Assembly (NCBI GenBank): GCA_028278245.1
Contig: JANQEQ010000108.1
Coordinates: 19,411 to 83,410 of the forward strand
Direction: 5' to 3'
DNA length: 64,000 nt
DNA from: Phycisphaerales bacterium
GTDB lineage: Bacteria; Planctomycetota; Phycisphaerae; Phycisphaerales; SM1A02
This document shows positions 1 through 7,985 of this stretch, in pieces (position 1 is the first letter of the stretch; each line of letters begins with the position of its first letter). The position numbers and the translations under genes are program-made. The notes below the pieces were generated by a model that was given only the letters and a program-made list of their open reading frames with translations, made no database searches and had not been told where the DNA came from.

Positions 1-725
1 TACTCCGTCAGCTACAACAAAAAGCACCAGGCACGTATAACCACTCGCTGCAGGTTGCCAACATTGCTGAAGCAGCCACAGACGCAATTGGCGGCGATGG
101 GTTGCTCGTATATGTCGGCGCGCTCTATCACGATATCGGGAAAATGAACAAGCCCGAATACTTCGTAGAAAACCAAACAGACGGCTATAACAAGCACAGT
201 AAGCTTAGACCCACCATGAGCCAGCTTGTTATTGTGGGGCATGTAAAAGACGGCATCGAACTTGCACGTGAGTACAACCTGCCTCGATCTCTGCTACATT
301 TCATCGAATCGCATCACGGTACAACGCTCGTCGAATATTTCTACCATGCTGCTAAAACCCAGGCCGAGTCCGAAGATAAGGAATCGGTAGAGGAAGTTTC
401 CTTCCGCTATCCCGGCCCCAAGCCACAAACCAGAGAGGCTGCAATTCTTATGTTGGCTGACGCTGTGGAATCAGCCACCCGCGCCCTCACCGAACCCAAC
501 CCCGGGCGGATTGAAGGTCTGGTTCATCAATTATCTCACAAACGACTCATGGACGGGCAATTTAGTAATTGCGATCTTACTTTCCGGGAATTGAACCTGA
601 TTGAAGACGCCATGATCAGCCGCCTCTGCGCGATCCACCACGGCCGCATCAGTTACCCCACTGAGAGTAAAGCTGAATCTGATGAACAGGATGAAACTCC
701 CGCTGCCGAAACCGCCTCCGCGTAA
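1..725 (+). CDS. HD-domain phosphohydrolase, PgpH-type (7TM-HD family), C-terminal part
   Basis: The gene enters from the left edge; the frame is open from base 3, so only the C-terminal catalytic domain and tail are seen. The HD signature is complete: the first His lies in GTYNHSLQVANIAEA, the paired metal ligands in ALYHDIGKM, further His in IESHHGTT, and the last Asp in MLADAVESATRA. The wording around these motifs (APGTYNHS, YHDIGKMNKPEYFVENQ) is that of PgpH/YqfF proteins, membrane enzymes that hydrolyse the second messenger c-di-AMP. That activity is a family inference. The tail after the domain is acidic and Ala-rich. The transmembrane and extracellular parts would lie outside the window. 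It is followed by two short palindromes and a gene on the other strand. Confidence 0.85.
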   Translation, partial: LRQLQQKAPGTYNHSLQVANIAEAATDAIGGDGLLVYVGALYHDIGKMNKPEYFVENQTDGYNKHSKLRPTMSQLVIVGHVKDGIELAREYNLPRSLLHFIESHHGTTLVEYFYHAAKTQAESEDKESVEEVSFRYPGPKPQTREAAILMLADAVESATRALTEPNPGRIEGLVHQLSHKRLMDGQFSNCDLTFRELNLIEDAMISRLCAIHHGRISYPTESKAESDEQDETPAAETASA

Positions 726-745
726 TCACATACGTGAACTGAAGT

Positions 746-763
746 GGTCCGCACAGCGGATCC
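746..763. repeat. Short palindromic repeat, copy 1
   Basis: GGTCCGC-ACA-GCGGATC forms a 7-bp hairpin with one mismatch and a 3-base loop, 20 bases after the HD gene. It is followed by TATTGTGA, and a second copy at 795 is also followed by ATTGTGA, so the repeated unit seems to be the palindrome plus a short A/T tail. This looks like a REP-type intergenic element; it could also act as a weak transcription end. Confidence 0.6.
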
Positions 764-794
764 TATTGTGACAGTCTAATCATGTCTTTTGTAG

Positions 795-811
795 GGTCCG
801 CTATGCGGACC
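795..811. repeat. Short palindromic repeat, copy 2
   Basis: GGTCCGC-TAT-GCGGACC is a perfect 7-bp palindrome with a 3-base loop, 32 bases after copy 1. The reverse-strand gene at 801-1016 ends inside it: its last residues (MRSA) and TAG stop are encoded by the palindrome. Confidence 0.65.
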
Positions 812-1016
812 TCATATTATTGTGAATGGATCCACCCCGTTGGGATGCATGGATGCAGGCATCAGTAATGCCATTCATCCTGGCTACCTCTTCTAATTCA
901 TCCAGCAATGTGGATCGAATCCGGCCACGCTTACATTGAGCTTTACCGTTTGTAATCAGCACCGTCGTGCGCGCCAGTGGAAGGAATGCAATCATCTTGA
1001 TCCAGAAACGCTTCAT
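801..1016 (-). CDS. Small DUF3634-like protein, C-terminus altered by a palindromic repeat
   Basis: The product is 71 residues. It has a short hydrophobic N-terminus (IKMIAFLPLARTTVLITNG), then GRIRSTLLDELEEVARMNGITDACIHASQRGG. The order (dG-x-GRVR, a leader helix, VARxxGIT, then xIH) resembles DUF3634, small proteins of unknown role found in marine Gram-negative bacteria. That match is from memory and tentative. In that family I would expect a further conserved tail; here the frame instead runs into the palindrome at 795-811 and stops. No clear Shine-Dalgarno sequence is visible before the ATG. It may be a real small gene with a shortened C-terminus or a decaying one. Confidence 0.5.
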   Translation of the reverse strand: MKRFWIKMIAFLPLARTTVLITNGKAQCKRGRIRSTLLDELEEVARMNGITDACIHASQRGGSIHNNMRSA

Positions 1017-1091
1017 TATTCTATTCTACGCCGCTTTCGATTCGCAGCAAGCAATCAGTGAATTCAATGTCACTATCCACCTGTTGTTAAA

Positions 1092-1132
1092 TAAAAAATG
1101 AATCGTTCCCCTATCGAGGTGGGGAACGATTC
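1092..1132 (-). terminator. Rho-independent terminator of the Cys-rich PDZ gene
   Basis: On the reverse strand a perfect 12-bp stem (GAATCGTTCCCC / GGGGAACGATTC, 1100-1132) with a 9-base loop is followed by ATTTTTTATTT. It lies 60 bases past the stop codon of the gene at 1192-2718. Confidence 0.9.
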
Positions 1133-1191
1133 AGAAGGTTGCGTGAGGGTGTCACCTCAGCGTTAATATGTGCGACGTCATGAATCGAGAG

Positions 1192-2718
1192 TTATGAATT
1201 CTCTTCGAGTTCTTCCAGCAGTTCTTCGAGCATTTCTTCCAATTCTTCGAGGCGTTCTTCAAGTTGTTCCTGCAGTTCTTCCAGGCGGGCTTCCAGATCC
1301 TTTTCATCAAACTTCATCTTCTTAGGAAAGATGAATTCCTGGATCTTTTGTTTCTCCTTTTCCGGAGCAACATAAATCTCTGTATATCCTTCACCAAGAT
1401 TCTTCAGGACTTTTTCGCGGATTTCTGATAGATCCAGCTCACCAAGCTCCAGTTCATCAACTTCAAATACATTCCCCTGACTCATCACCATGGGATCATA
1501 AGCTTCCAGTTCCACAGCAAGCTTCTTAATCTCACCGCCACGCATCACTGCGATCTTCAGTGTGTCACCGGGTTCCTTTTCCGATAGCACTTTATGCAGT
1601 GTTTCAGTACACGCTGATTCGCACCCGGCGATCTTAACAATAATGTCATGGTTCTTCAATCCAGCTTTATCCGCCGGCAGACCTTCGAAAACTTCCTGAA
1701 TATAAGTCGCCGTTCCAGGTTCCAACTGCAGTTGGCAGCACAAGGCTTCGCTGGGGGAATCCAGCATCACCCCAAGCATCACCTTGGGCATCTTCGCCTC
1801 GTCAAATTTGAACTGAAACTGGAGATCTTCCTTTTCCCCCAAAGCCTTCAGATACATATCCTTGGCTTTATCGGTATAAGGGGTGTACTCCTCCACCCAC
1901 AGATTCTTCAGATCGTCACCGGAAAATGTCCAGCTTCCGCTGCCCTCATTCCAGGTTTTGAATTCTCGCAGTACATCTCCATCTTCATCGAGAATAATCA
2001 CGCGATCACCCTTGAGAATGATGCGATCCTCGTCGACTTCTTCACCATCAATGATGACTTTCACATCATCGTTCGCGATCACGATCTGAATACTTGCTTC
2101 TTCACCGTCACCCGCCACCAGGCAGGTGCTGATCTGGCATTCTGCCTTTCCGCTTTTCGTAGAGCAGGTTTCGACACAGGATTTGAGTTTTCCGGATGAG
2201 CAGGTGGTTTCACATGTTTTCGAGCAGGATGATGAGCATCCCTTATCATCCTTGCTGCCAAGCAGTACGTAGGCTTTTTTAGCATCATGGTAGAACTTGC
2301 TCTGGCACGCTTCGGGATCCTTCGCGCAAAGCTTGATACAGGTTTCCAGCAATTTCTTGTGATCGAGGTCCTTGCAATCTTTCGCGTCCTTCCCGCACAG
2401 CTTGAGGCACGCTTCAATGAGTTCCTTCGAACAGGCATCTTCGCAACCCTTCTTGGAATCTGTGCTGCACGTGGTGATAAATTTCTTTAGTTCCTCTTTG
2501 GAACATTTTGTTTCGCAGACCTTTTCGCACTCTTTCGCGCACTCTTTGGTCTTTTTCTTGTCTTTCGAACAGGACTCGACGCAGACGGTCTTCGTTACCT
2601 CCGTGCAGCCCTTGGCTTTTTCCTTGTCACAATCGGGACCCGCCAGCATGGGTGAGGTGAACGTCACCGCCCAGAGGATGGCTGTTCCAAATATGAAATT
2701 TCGACTATCACTGAACAT
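1192..2718 (-). CDS. Secreted Cys-rich protein with CX3C repeats, PDZ domain and acidic coiled coil
   Basis: The ATG at 2718 is preferred because AAGGA sits 8 bases before it; an in-frame ATG at 2742 has no such site. A signal peptide (NFIFGTAILWAVTFTSPMLAG) leads into about 200 residues with 25 cysteines. Many are spaced CX3C (CVESC, CEDAC, CLKLC, CIKLC, CVETC), and two runs have four Cys at every fourth residue. A middle part (IVIANDDVKVIIDGEEV) is beta-rich. A PDZ domain follows, with GVMLDSPSEALCCQ and GLPADKAGLKNHDIIVKIAG. The last 50 residues are almost all Glu and Leu, in a coiled-coil pattern. The Cys region matches no family I know. It lies 116 bases downstream of an ECF sigma/anti-sigma pair on the same strand and may be under its control. 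Confidence 0.8.
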   Translation of the reverse strand: MFSDSRNFIFGTAILWAVTFTSPMLAGPDCDKEKAKGCTEVTKTVCVESCSKDKKKTKECAKECEKVCETKCSKEELKKFITTCSTDSKKGCEDACSKELIEACLKLCGKDAKDCKDLDHKKLLETCIKLCAKDPEACQSKFYHDAKKAYVLLGSKDDKGCSSSCSKTCETTCSSGKLKSCVETCSTKSGKAECQISTCLVAGDGEEASIQIVIANDDVKVIIDGEEVDEDRIILKGDRVIILDEDGDVLREFKTWNEGSGSWTFSGDDLKNLWVEEYTPYTDKAKDMYLKALGEKEDLQFQFKFDEAKMPKVMLGVMLDSPSEALCCQLQLEPGTATYIQEVFEGLPADKAGLKNHDIIVKIAGCESACTETLHKVLSEKEPGDTLKIAVMRGGEIKKLAVELEAYDPMVMSQGNVFEVDELELGELDLSEIREKVLKNLGEGYTEIYVAPEKEKQKIQEFIFPKKMKFDEKDLEARLEELQEQLEERLEELEEMLEELLEELEENS

Positions 2719-2834
2719 GGTGTATTCCTTATGCTGATCCAAGTTTGTTGAGTCGGTGTTTCTGACTAATGTGATGCGCTCCTGGTGGTTATCTATCCGA
2801 CAAGCGCAATAAAATCACTGACGGAGTATGTTCG

Positions 2835-3512
2835 TCAATAGACTGGCCGTTGTGTGCGTTGCGGTTGCTGATACCGGACAAGATTGGGCTGACCGGATTC
2901 ATTCTGCCCCAGGTGGTGGTACAGATCGGGCACTACGGCACGTTCGAGAATCTGTCGAACATAGAGTAACTCGTAACCCTCATTATTTGGCAGTTGTCTG
3001 GTACTCAACAGGACATGTTGGGGAATTTCCTGCAACACGGTCCCCCGCTGCTGACCGCGATTGAGATATAATTGTAGCGCTTCGTCGGCTGTGGGAATGG
3101 GCGTTACTTGGCCGATTGTACCTGCCTGCATGATTCCCGGAGTATCGGTGATCATCGGAAACTGCAGGCGGACAATTGCGAACGCCAGAACGAGCAGCGC
3201 TGCCACGGCCCACCCAGCCCATTGTGTCGTTCGTTTCCAGTGACCAACATAGATCTCTGGTACTTGCTCATCATCATTTTCAGCTGATGGCGACGCTCCG
3301 GGAAGAAGATCCACAGGTGCTTCCACGGTATCTGCCACTGCAACACTGCAATTCATTGCATCAGTCAGTGCATGCTCATCGCGGAACGACTCAGCCAATT
3401 CACGCCACAGCTCGGGATCCTGATCTGCAAGCGCAGTAAACTGCTTCCAATCCTGATCGTTTTCCTGTTGGTCAATGACACGTGACATCAATTGTTCTGT
3501 TTTATGATTCAT
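2835..3512 (-). CDS. Membrane-bound anti-sigma factor (putative)
   Basis: The 225-residue product has a cytoplasmic N-terminus of about 90 residues rich in acidic and Gln residues, one transmembrane helix (WAGWAVAALLVLAFAIV), and about 110 residues outside. Its ATG overlaps the TGA of the sigma-factor gene in ATGA, so the two are translationally coupled. That layout is typical of anti-sigma factors that hold an ECF sigma at the membrane. I see no zinc-finger (HX3CX2C) motif, and the sequence is not close to a family I can name. The role therefore rests on the gene pairing. Confidence 0.65.
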   Translation of the reverse strand: MNHKTEQLMSRVIDQQENDQDWKQFTALADQDPELWRELAESFRDEHALTDAMNCSVAVADTVEAPVDLLPGASPSAENDDEQVPEIYVGHWKRTTQWAGWAVAALLVLAFAIVRLQFPMITDTPGIMQAGTIGQVTPIPTADEALQLYLNRGQQRGTVLQEIPQHVLLSTRQLPNNEGYELLYVRQILERAVVPDLYHHLGQNESGQPNLVRYQQPQRTQRPVY

Positions 3513-4210
3513 GGTGCACCTCCTGCACCGTTGTTGATCCCCACAGATTGAAGTGTGTGCTTAGTGTTATTGTGTGTTTGGTCATCTGTGCCGCTAATCA
3601 TCTCCCGAAGCATTCTGCGTGCTCGGGCAACACGGGTGTCCACGGTGGCTGGCGGTATTTCAAGGAGTGCAGCAACTTCTTTAGATCTGAAGCCGTGCAG
3701 AGTGCGAAGCATGAGTGGCTCGCGGTAGATCTCCGGCAACTGGCGGGCACAGTGTAAAACTTTCTGAGCGTATTCACTCGTCGAAGCGCTCTCATGTGCA
3801 TCGGAGTCGGAGCATTCGGCAGTTATTTCCGACTGCACCGACTTGGGTCGGGCGTTGAGTGAACGAGCCGTCGCCCGGGCTGTGTTGATGGCTACAGTCC
3901 GCAGCCATGCACGCACGTTGGTCGACTCTCGGATGGTATGGATTTTCCGAACCATGGTCATAGCGACTTCCTGGAGGAGGTCTTCAAGATCAACTTCCCG
4001 TGGTTTATGCGTGAGCAGGACGGCGGCGATCCACCGCCGATGTGCATGCCACAACTTCTGCATTGCGTCACGATCACCTCGCATCGCAGCAGTCTCGTTG
4101 GTTTCACCGGTGGAGAATGCCGTCGTTTCGCTCAAATCGATCTCCGTCAGGCACTTGATAGGATGCGCCATGTGGCAATTTCTGCCCAAGATGGAAGAAA
4201 AACTGACCAC
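3509..4210 (-). CDS. ECF-family RNA polymerase sigma factor
   Basis: Region 2 is clear: DRDAMQKLWHAHRRWIAAVLL, then VDLEDLLQEVAMTMVRKI and NVRAWLRTVAINTARATARS. Region 4 follows after a linker: LPEIYREPLMLRTLHGFRSKEVAALLEIPPATVDTRVARARRMLREM, a helix-turn-helix for -35 recognition. The GTG at 4210 has GAGG only three bases upstream; an ATG at 4171 in the same frame has no clear site, so the start is uncertain and the first 45 residues are not conserved in either case. The stop overlaps the start of the anti-sigma gene. It is divergent from the symporter at 4351. Confidence 0.9.
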   Translation of the reverse strand: MVSFSSILGRNCHMAHPIKCLTEIDLSETTAFSTGETNETAAMRGDRDAMQKLWHAHRRWIAAVLLTHKPREVDLEDLLQEVAMTMVRKIHTIRESTNVRAWLRTVAINTARATARSLNARPKSVQSEITAECSDSDAHESASTSEYAQKVLHCARQLPEIYREPLMLRTLHGFRSKEVAALLEIPPATVDTRVARARRMLREMISGTDDQTHNNTKHTLQSVGINNGAGGAP

Positions 4211-4350
4211 CTGCCTCGCCGTATCAATTGGAACGTAAGTCCGATATGTTTATTTCCACAGTTGTCGGCCATAAAGTGGCAGGAAATGAGGCCGGATTGT
4301 AGCCTGTGTCACTGAAATAACCCTCACCCCGGGGCATATTGGAGGTTGGC

Positions 4351-5889
4351 ATGGCGTTTACGATCTCCTTTGCGATTTACACCCTGCTCATCGTCGTGGT
4401 CGGTGTCTACTCTGCCCGTTATGCCCGACGAAGTGACGCGGACTTCTTCCTGGCCGGGCGATCACTCGGTCCTTGGGTGGCGGCACTCTCTGCCTCTGCC
4501 TCCAGTGAATCGGGGTGGGTCACCCTGGGCCTGGTCAGTTGGGCATTTATCAGTGGCGTCAGTGCCTACTGGATCATCCCCGGCTGCCTGCTGGGTTTTA
4601 TCTTCAATTGGTTTTTCCTCGCGGCGAGACTGCGCGATGCCTCGGAAAAAGTCGGCGCGCTAACCTTGCCGGATCTCTTTGCCTTTTCCTTCCGTGAGAA
4701 GTTCCCGCTCCTGCGCATCTTGTCGGTCATCGTGATCCTGACCGCAATGTGGCTCTATGTTGCAGCGCAATTCAACGCGGCCGGCAAAGCCTTCACCGCC
4801 GCCTTCGAAAACTTGCAGTACTGGCAAGGGGTCGGCATCGGGGCGGTGATCGTTCTCATCTACACCATCCTGGGTGGTTTCCGCGCAGCGTGCTGGACTG
4901 ATTTCCTCCAGGGAATTGTCATGGTCGGCACGCTCGTCATCTTTCCACTTTTCTTGCTCAGCAAAGTCGGTGGATACGATTGGATTCTCCCGCAACTCGA
5001 TTCCGTCGGTACCACAATGACCAACTGGATACCGCTCAACACAGGTCAGGAGACCGCCGGCAAAGCGGCCGCGATGTTTGCCGGTTTCCTTCTGGGACAT
5101 GGTGCGCTGGGAATCAACTTCGGATATCCCGGTCAACCCCATGTGCTGGTGCGCTTCATGGCGATGCGCAGTCGTAAGGACGCCATCATCGGCGGTGTGG
5201 TCTCCGTCTGCTGGGCCGCGATGGTGTATTGGGGTGCCGTGACGATCGGACTGGTCGTTCGTGCATTGACCATTGATGGAGCCGAATGGACCGCTCCCTA
5301 CGTTGAACAGCTTGCCACAAATTCAGCCACCGCCGGGGAAACGGGACTCGTCCTCTCCGCAAAATTTATGATTCCCGGAATTCTCAGTGGCATGGTCCTT
5401 GCTGCCGTGCTCGCCGCGATCTGCTCCACCGCGGATAGTCAACTCGTCGTCGCGGCTTCCAGTGGTGCCAACGACCTTTACACCCGACTCGTCACCAAGT
5501 CACGCGAAAAAGCGCACATGATCATTAACCGCTCCATCCTGTTCCTGATCGGGATTGGAGCCGTGTTGATGGCGCTCGATGAAGAAAAAGGGGTATACAA
5601 GTTTGTCCTGACCTACGGCTGGGCGGTACTTGGCGCATCGTTCGGCCCGCAGATGATCCTGCTCCTGCTCTGGAAACGCGCCAGCTACGTGGGTTGCCTG
5701 CTGGGTATGTTCACCGGTTTTACCGTCGCCATCATCTGGCCATTGATCTACACCGACGTAGTAAAAGCTGAGACCGGGATTGAAATCTACAACCTCCCCC
5801 TGGCGTTCATCTGCGCCTTTATCGTCAATGTGATCTTCAGCCTGATTTGCCCCACCTCAACCACGGGTGCCGGCGAGAATCCCGAGTGA
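4351..5889 (+). CDS. putP: Sodium:solute symporter, PutP (proline) type
   Basis: The ATG at 4351 has GGAGG five bases upstream and is preferred over a TTG four codons earlier. The 512-residue protein has about 13 hydrophobic helices in the SSS (LeuT-fold) pattern. Motifs of the PutP branch are visible: RSDADFFLAGRSLGPWVAALSASASSESGW near the N-terminus, YTILGGFRAACWTDFLQG in the middle, and AAICSTADSQLVVAASSGANDLY near helix 8, which holds the usual Na+ site residues. Substrate is probably proline with Na+. A proline dehydrogenase gene occurs 38 kb away, which fits but is not close linkage. Its end overlaps the convergent nuclease gene by 33 bases. Confidence 0.88.
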   Translation: MAFTISFAIYTLLIVVVGVYSARYARRSDADFFLAGRSLGPWVAALSASASSESGWVTLGLVSWAFISGVSAYWIIPGCLLGFIFNWFFLAARLRDASEKVGALTLPDLFAFSFREKFPLLRILSVIVILTAMWLYVAAQFNAAGKAFTAAFENLQYWQGVGIGAVIVLIYTILGGFRAACWTDFLQGIVMVGTLVIFPLFLLSKVGGYDWILPQLDSVGTTMTNWIPLNTGQETAGKAAAMFAGFLLGHGALGINFGYPGQPHVLVRFMAMRSRKDAIIGGVVSVCWAAMVYWGAVTIGLVVRALTIDGAEWTAPYVEQLATNSATAGETGLVLSAKFMIPGILSGMVLAAVLAAICSTADSQLVVAASSGANDLYTRLVTKSREKAHMIINRSILFLIGIGAVLMALDEEKGVYKFVLTYGWAVLGASFGPQMILLLLWKRASYVGCLLGMFTGFTVAIIWPLIYTDVVKAETGIEIYNLPLAFICAFIVNVIFSLICPTSTTGAGENPE

Positions 5890-6654
5890 TTGAGACAGCG
5901 CCGCGCTGGCGGATACGGCAATATTGCGCAGCATTCGTTCCCTTCGTTGTCGCTGGGCCGTATGTCGGGGCGAGGTGATCGTTATCTTTAGCACCGATTC
6001 TCCGAACAGATCCGCATTGGGATCCGGATTCTTCAGTACCTTGCGCGGACATTCCAGTAAACCCCAACCCGGGGGCAGTTCGCGTTTCTTAATCATGCCC
6101 TCCGGGGCAGCGATATACAGCCGATCCGCCAGTGCGTAGCGGGCGATCATGCAGAATTTCGTTTGCCCATGCAGCATCTGATCAATCCGCCGCAATTGTC
6201 GGAGCACTTTCTGATATGCCTGATTGCGACTGCGGGGAAAATCCCATACATCAAGCTCCGGAAACAGCGACTGCCCCTGCTGCCTCAGATGCGGCTCTTC
6301 CTGCATGATGCGCTGGGTTTGAATCGCTCGGCGCAATCGGTCTAATTGCTGCCTACGATCCAATAGCGCCCGTTGATCGTATCGTTCACGGAGAAAATCA
6401 GCCCGCGACTGCTTGCATTCAATGATCACTGTGGCCGGTGCTTTCTCCGGCGGTTTCAAGCGCTTACCATTTTCCCGTGGCTTTGGCTTGACCTCTCCCA
6501 CTCCCGGATGCCGGGCCCGCTCCAGATACCCTGCCGCATCCACCCGGTAACGAGAAATCGGGCACCGCACCTCCGTGGCCACCGCCAGGCACCCGTGCTC
6601 CCGTAAAAATGCCAGCGACAGACGCTTGAGCTGTTGGTGCGCGTTGCTCTCCAC
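5857..6654 (-). CDS. Putative PD-(D/E)XK nuclease, MmcB-like
   Basis: The 265-residue product starts at a GTG. Its N-terminal half has RYRVDAAGY, followed after an insert by TVIIECKQSRADFLRE, which together give a D...ExK nuclease core. Later LADRLYIAAPEGMIKKRELPPGWGLL matches the pattern of MmcB-type DNA repair nucleases (an aromatic/beta strand, then LPxGWGLL). The C-terminus is basic and includes RQRRERML. In MmcB the ECK-S-x-x-D-F motif is typical, and it is present here. A role in DNA repair is a family inference. The gene converges on putP with a 33-base overlap, so the two transcripts are antisense at their ends. Confidence 0.65.
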   Translation of the reverse strand: MESNAHQQLKRLSLAFLREHGCLAVATEVRCPISRYRVDAAGYLERARHPGVGEVKPKPRENGKRLKPPEKAPATVIIECKQSRADFLRERYDQRALLDRRQQLDRLRRAIQTQRIMQEEPHLRQQGQSLFPELDVWDFPRSRNQAYQKVLRQLRRIDQMLHGQTKFCMIARYALADRLYIAAPEGMIKKRELPPGWGLLECPRKVLKNPDPNADLFGESVLKITITSPRHTAQRQRRERMLRNIAVSASAALSQSLGILAGTRG

Positions 6655-6855
6655 TATGAATTCAATCTATCAGGATCAAGGAAATCGGGAAAGGCTCTTG
6701 TTGCCTTCGACTGCACTTAGCGTTACACACCAAACTTTGAAATATGCTCGATCTCCCCGTGCGAGTTGTGAAACAATGTGTTACTATAACGCGGCCTGCC
6801 AGAGCGGAGACAGGTCGACGTATCAGATACGTTCGTAATAACGGATAATCAAATC

Positions 6856-7974
6856 ATGACGACGATGACGAAACCGAGCACGGTCGAGGGATTTTCGCAC
6901 ACGGAGAACGATACCATGCTGAGTTGGCCGGATTTCGAGGCCCTCTCCCCCAAGGAGAAGGGGCAGTATTATCTCACTCCTGAAGGAAATATGCGGATCC
7001 TGATCCATTCCCAGCAACTCAACCGCGAATTGCTGGACCACCTTCTGGAACTGGCGGAGCTGATTCGATCCTCCCACTACAACGACCAGCTTCGTCGTTA
7101 TGTCCGCAGCCTGCTCAAGGAAAAATCCTGCGCACTGTACTTCACCCAGCCCTCCACCCGTACGTTCACCTCGTTTTCACTTGCCGCCCAGACGGTCGGC
7201 ATGATCAATGAGGAAATCCGTGATGCTGAGATGTCCTCGCTCTACAAGGGTGAATCCGAGCTGGATACGCTGCTGACCCTGGCGGAACTTGTCGACATGG
7301 TCATTATGCGCCAGGGCGACCATTCGCTCATCGAGCGCTTTGCCCACGAAATCATCTCCCGCGGCCTGTCCACACGCATCGTCAACGGCGGCAGCGGCTC
7401 TGAACAACACCCCACCCAAGCCCTGCTGGAACTCTACACTCTCGTCGCCCACTTTGATCTCAACAACACGGATGAAACCTTCAATGTCGGCATCGTCGGC
7501 GACCTCAAGCGATCCCGTACCGCCCGCTCGCTTTCCTACCTGCTCGCTCTCTATCCCCAGATCAAGCACACCTTCATCGCCCCCGAGGAATTGCAGATGG
7601 GCGATGATCTCACCGAATACCTGGATGAAAACAATATCGCCTGGGAGAAGACCGAAGATATGGACGCGGTCCTGCCTAAGGTCGATGCGATCTACATGAT
7701 GCGGATTCAGGATGAATACGGCGATACGTCAGAAGAAACCCGCAAGCGTTACGGCGAGTACAATCTCACCACCGAACGCACGCAAAACCTCAAGCCCAGC
7801 GCCTGCATTCTCCACCCTTTGCCCCGACGTACTGAACTCCCGATCGAAATTGATGCCGATCCCCGCGCGATGTACTGGGAAGCGGTCAACCGCGGTAAGT
7901 TCATTCGGATCGCACTACTCCTGCACATGTTCGGCAAGGACGACATTGAGAAAATCCAGGCCCGCGCATATTGA
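6856..7974 (+). CDS. pyrB: Aspartate carbamoyltransferase catalytic subunit
   Basis: It catalyses carbamoyl phosphate + aspartate to carbamoyl aspartate in pyrimidine synthesis. The carbamoyl-phosphate loop QPSTRTFTSF lies at residues 99-107, SLYKGESELDTL at 128-139, HPTQ at 185-188 and HPLPRRTELP near the C-terminus. HPTQ rather than HPCQ separates it from ornithine carbamoyltransferase. At 372 residues it is longer than the E. coli chain (about 310), with an N-terminal extension. The ATG at 6856 has a poor ribosome site; an ATG at 6916 (residue 21) has GGAG nine bases upstream and may be the true start. No pyrI-like regulatory chain or other pyr gene is adjacent. Confidence 0.9.
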   Translation: MTTMTKPSTVEGFSHTENDTMLSWPDFEALSPKEKGQYYLTPEGNMRILIHSQQLNRELLDHLLELAELIRSSHYNDQLRRYVRSLLKEKSCALYFTQPSTRTFTSFSLAAQTVGMINEEIRDAEMSSLYKGESELDTLLTLAELVDMVIMRQGDHSLIERFAHEIISRGLSTRIVNGGSGSEQHPTQALLELYTLVAHFDLNNTDETFNVGIVGDLKRSRTARSLSYLLALYPQIKHTFIAPEELQMGDDLTEYLDENNIAWEKTEDMDAVLPKVDAIYMMRIQDEYGDTSEETRKRYGEYNLTTERTQNLKPSACILHPLPRRTELPIEIDADPRAMYWEAVNRGKFIRIALLLHMFGKDDIEKIQARAY

Positions 7975-7985
7975 GATGGACTCGA

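Noticed and set aside
1648..2737. Forward-strand open frames opposite the Cys-rich gene
   Set aside because: They are mirror frames of the strongly biased Lys/Glu/Cys coding sequence; no ribosome sites or motifs.
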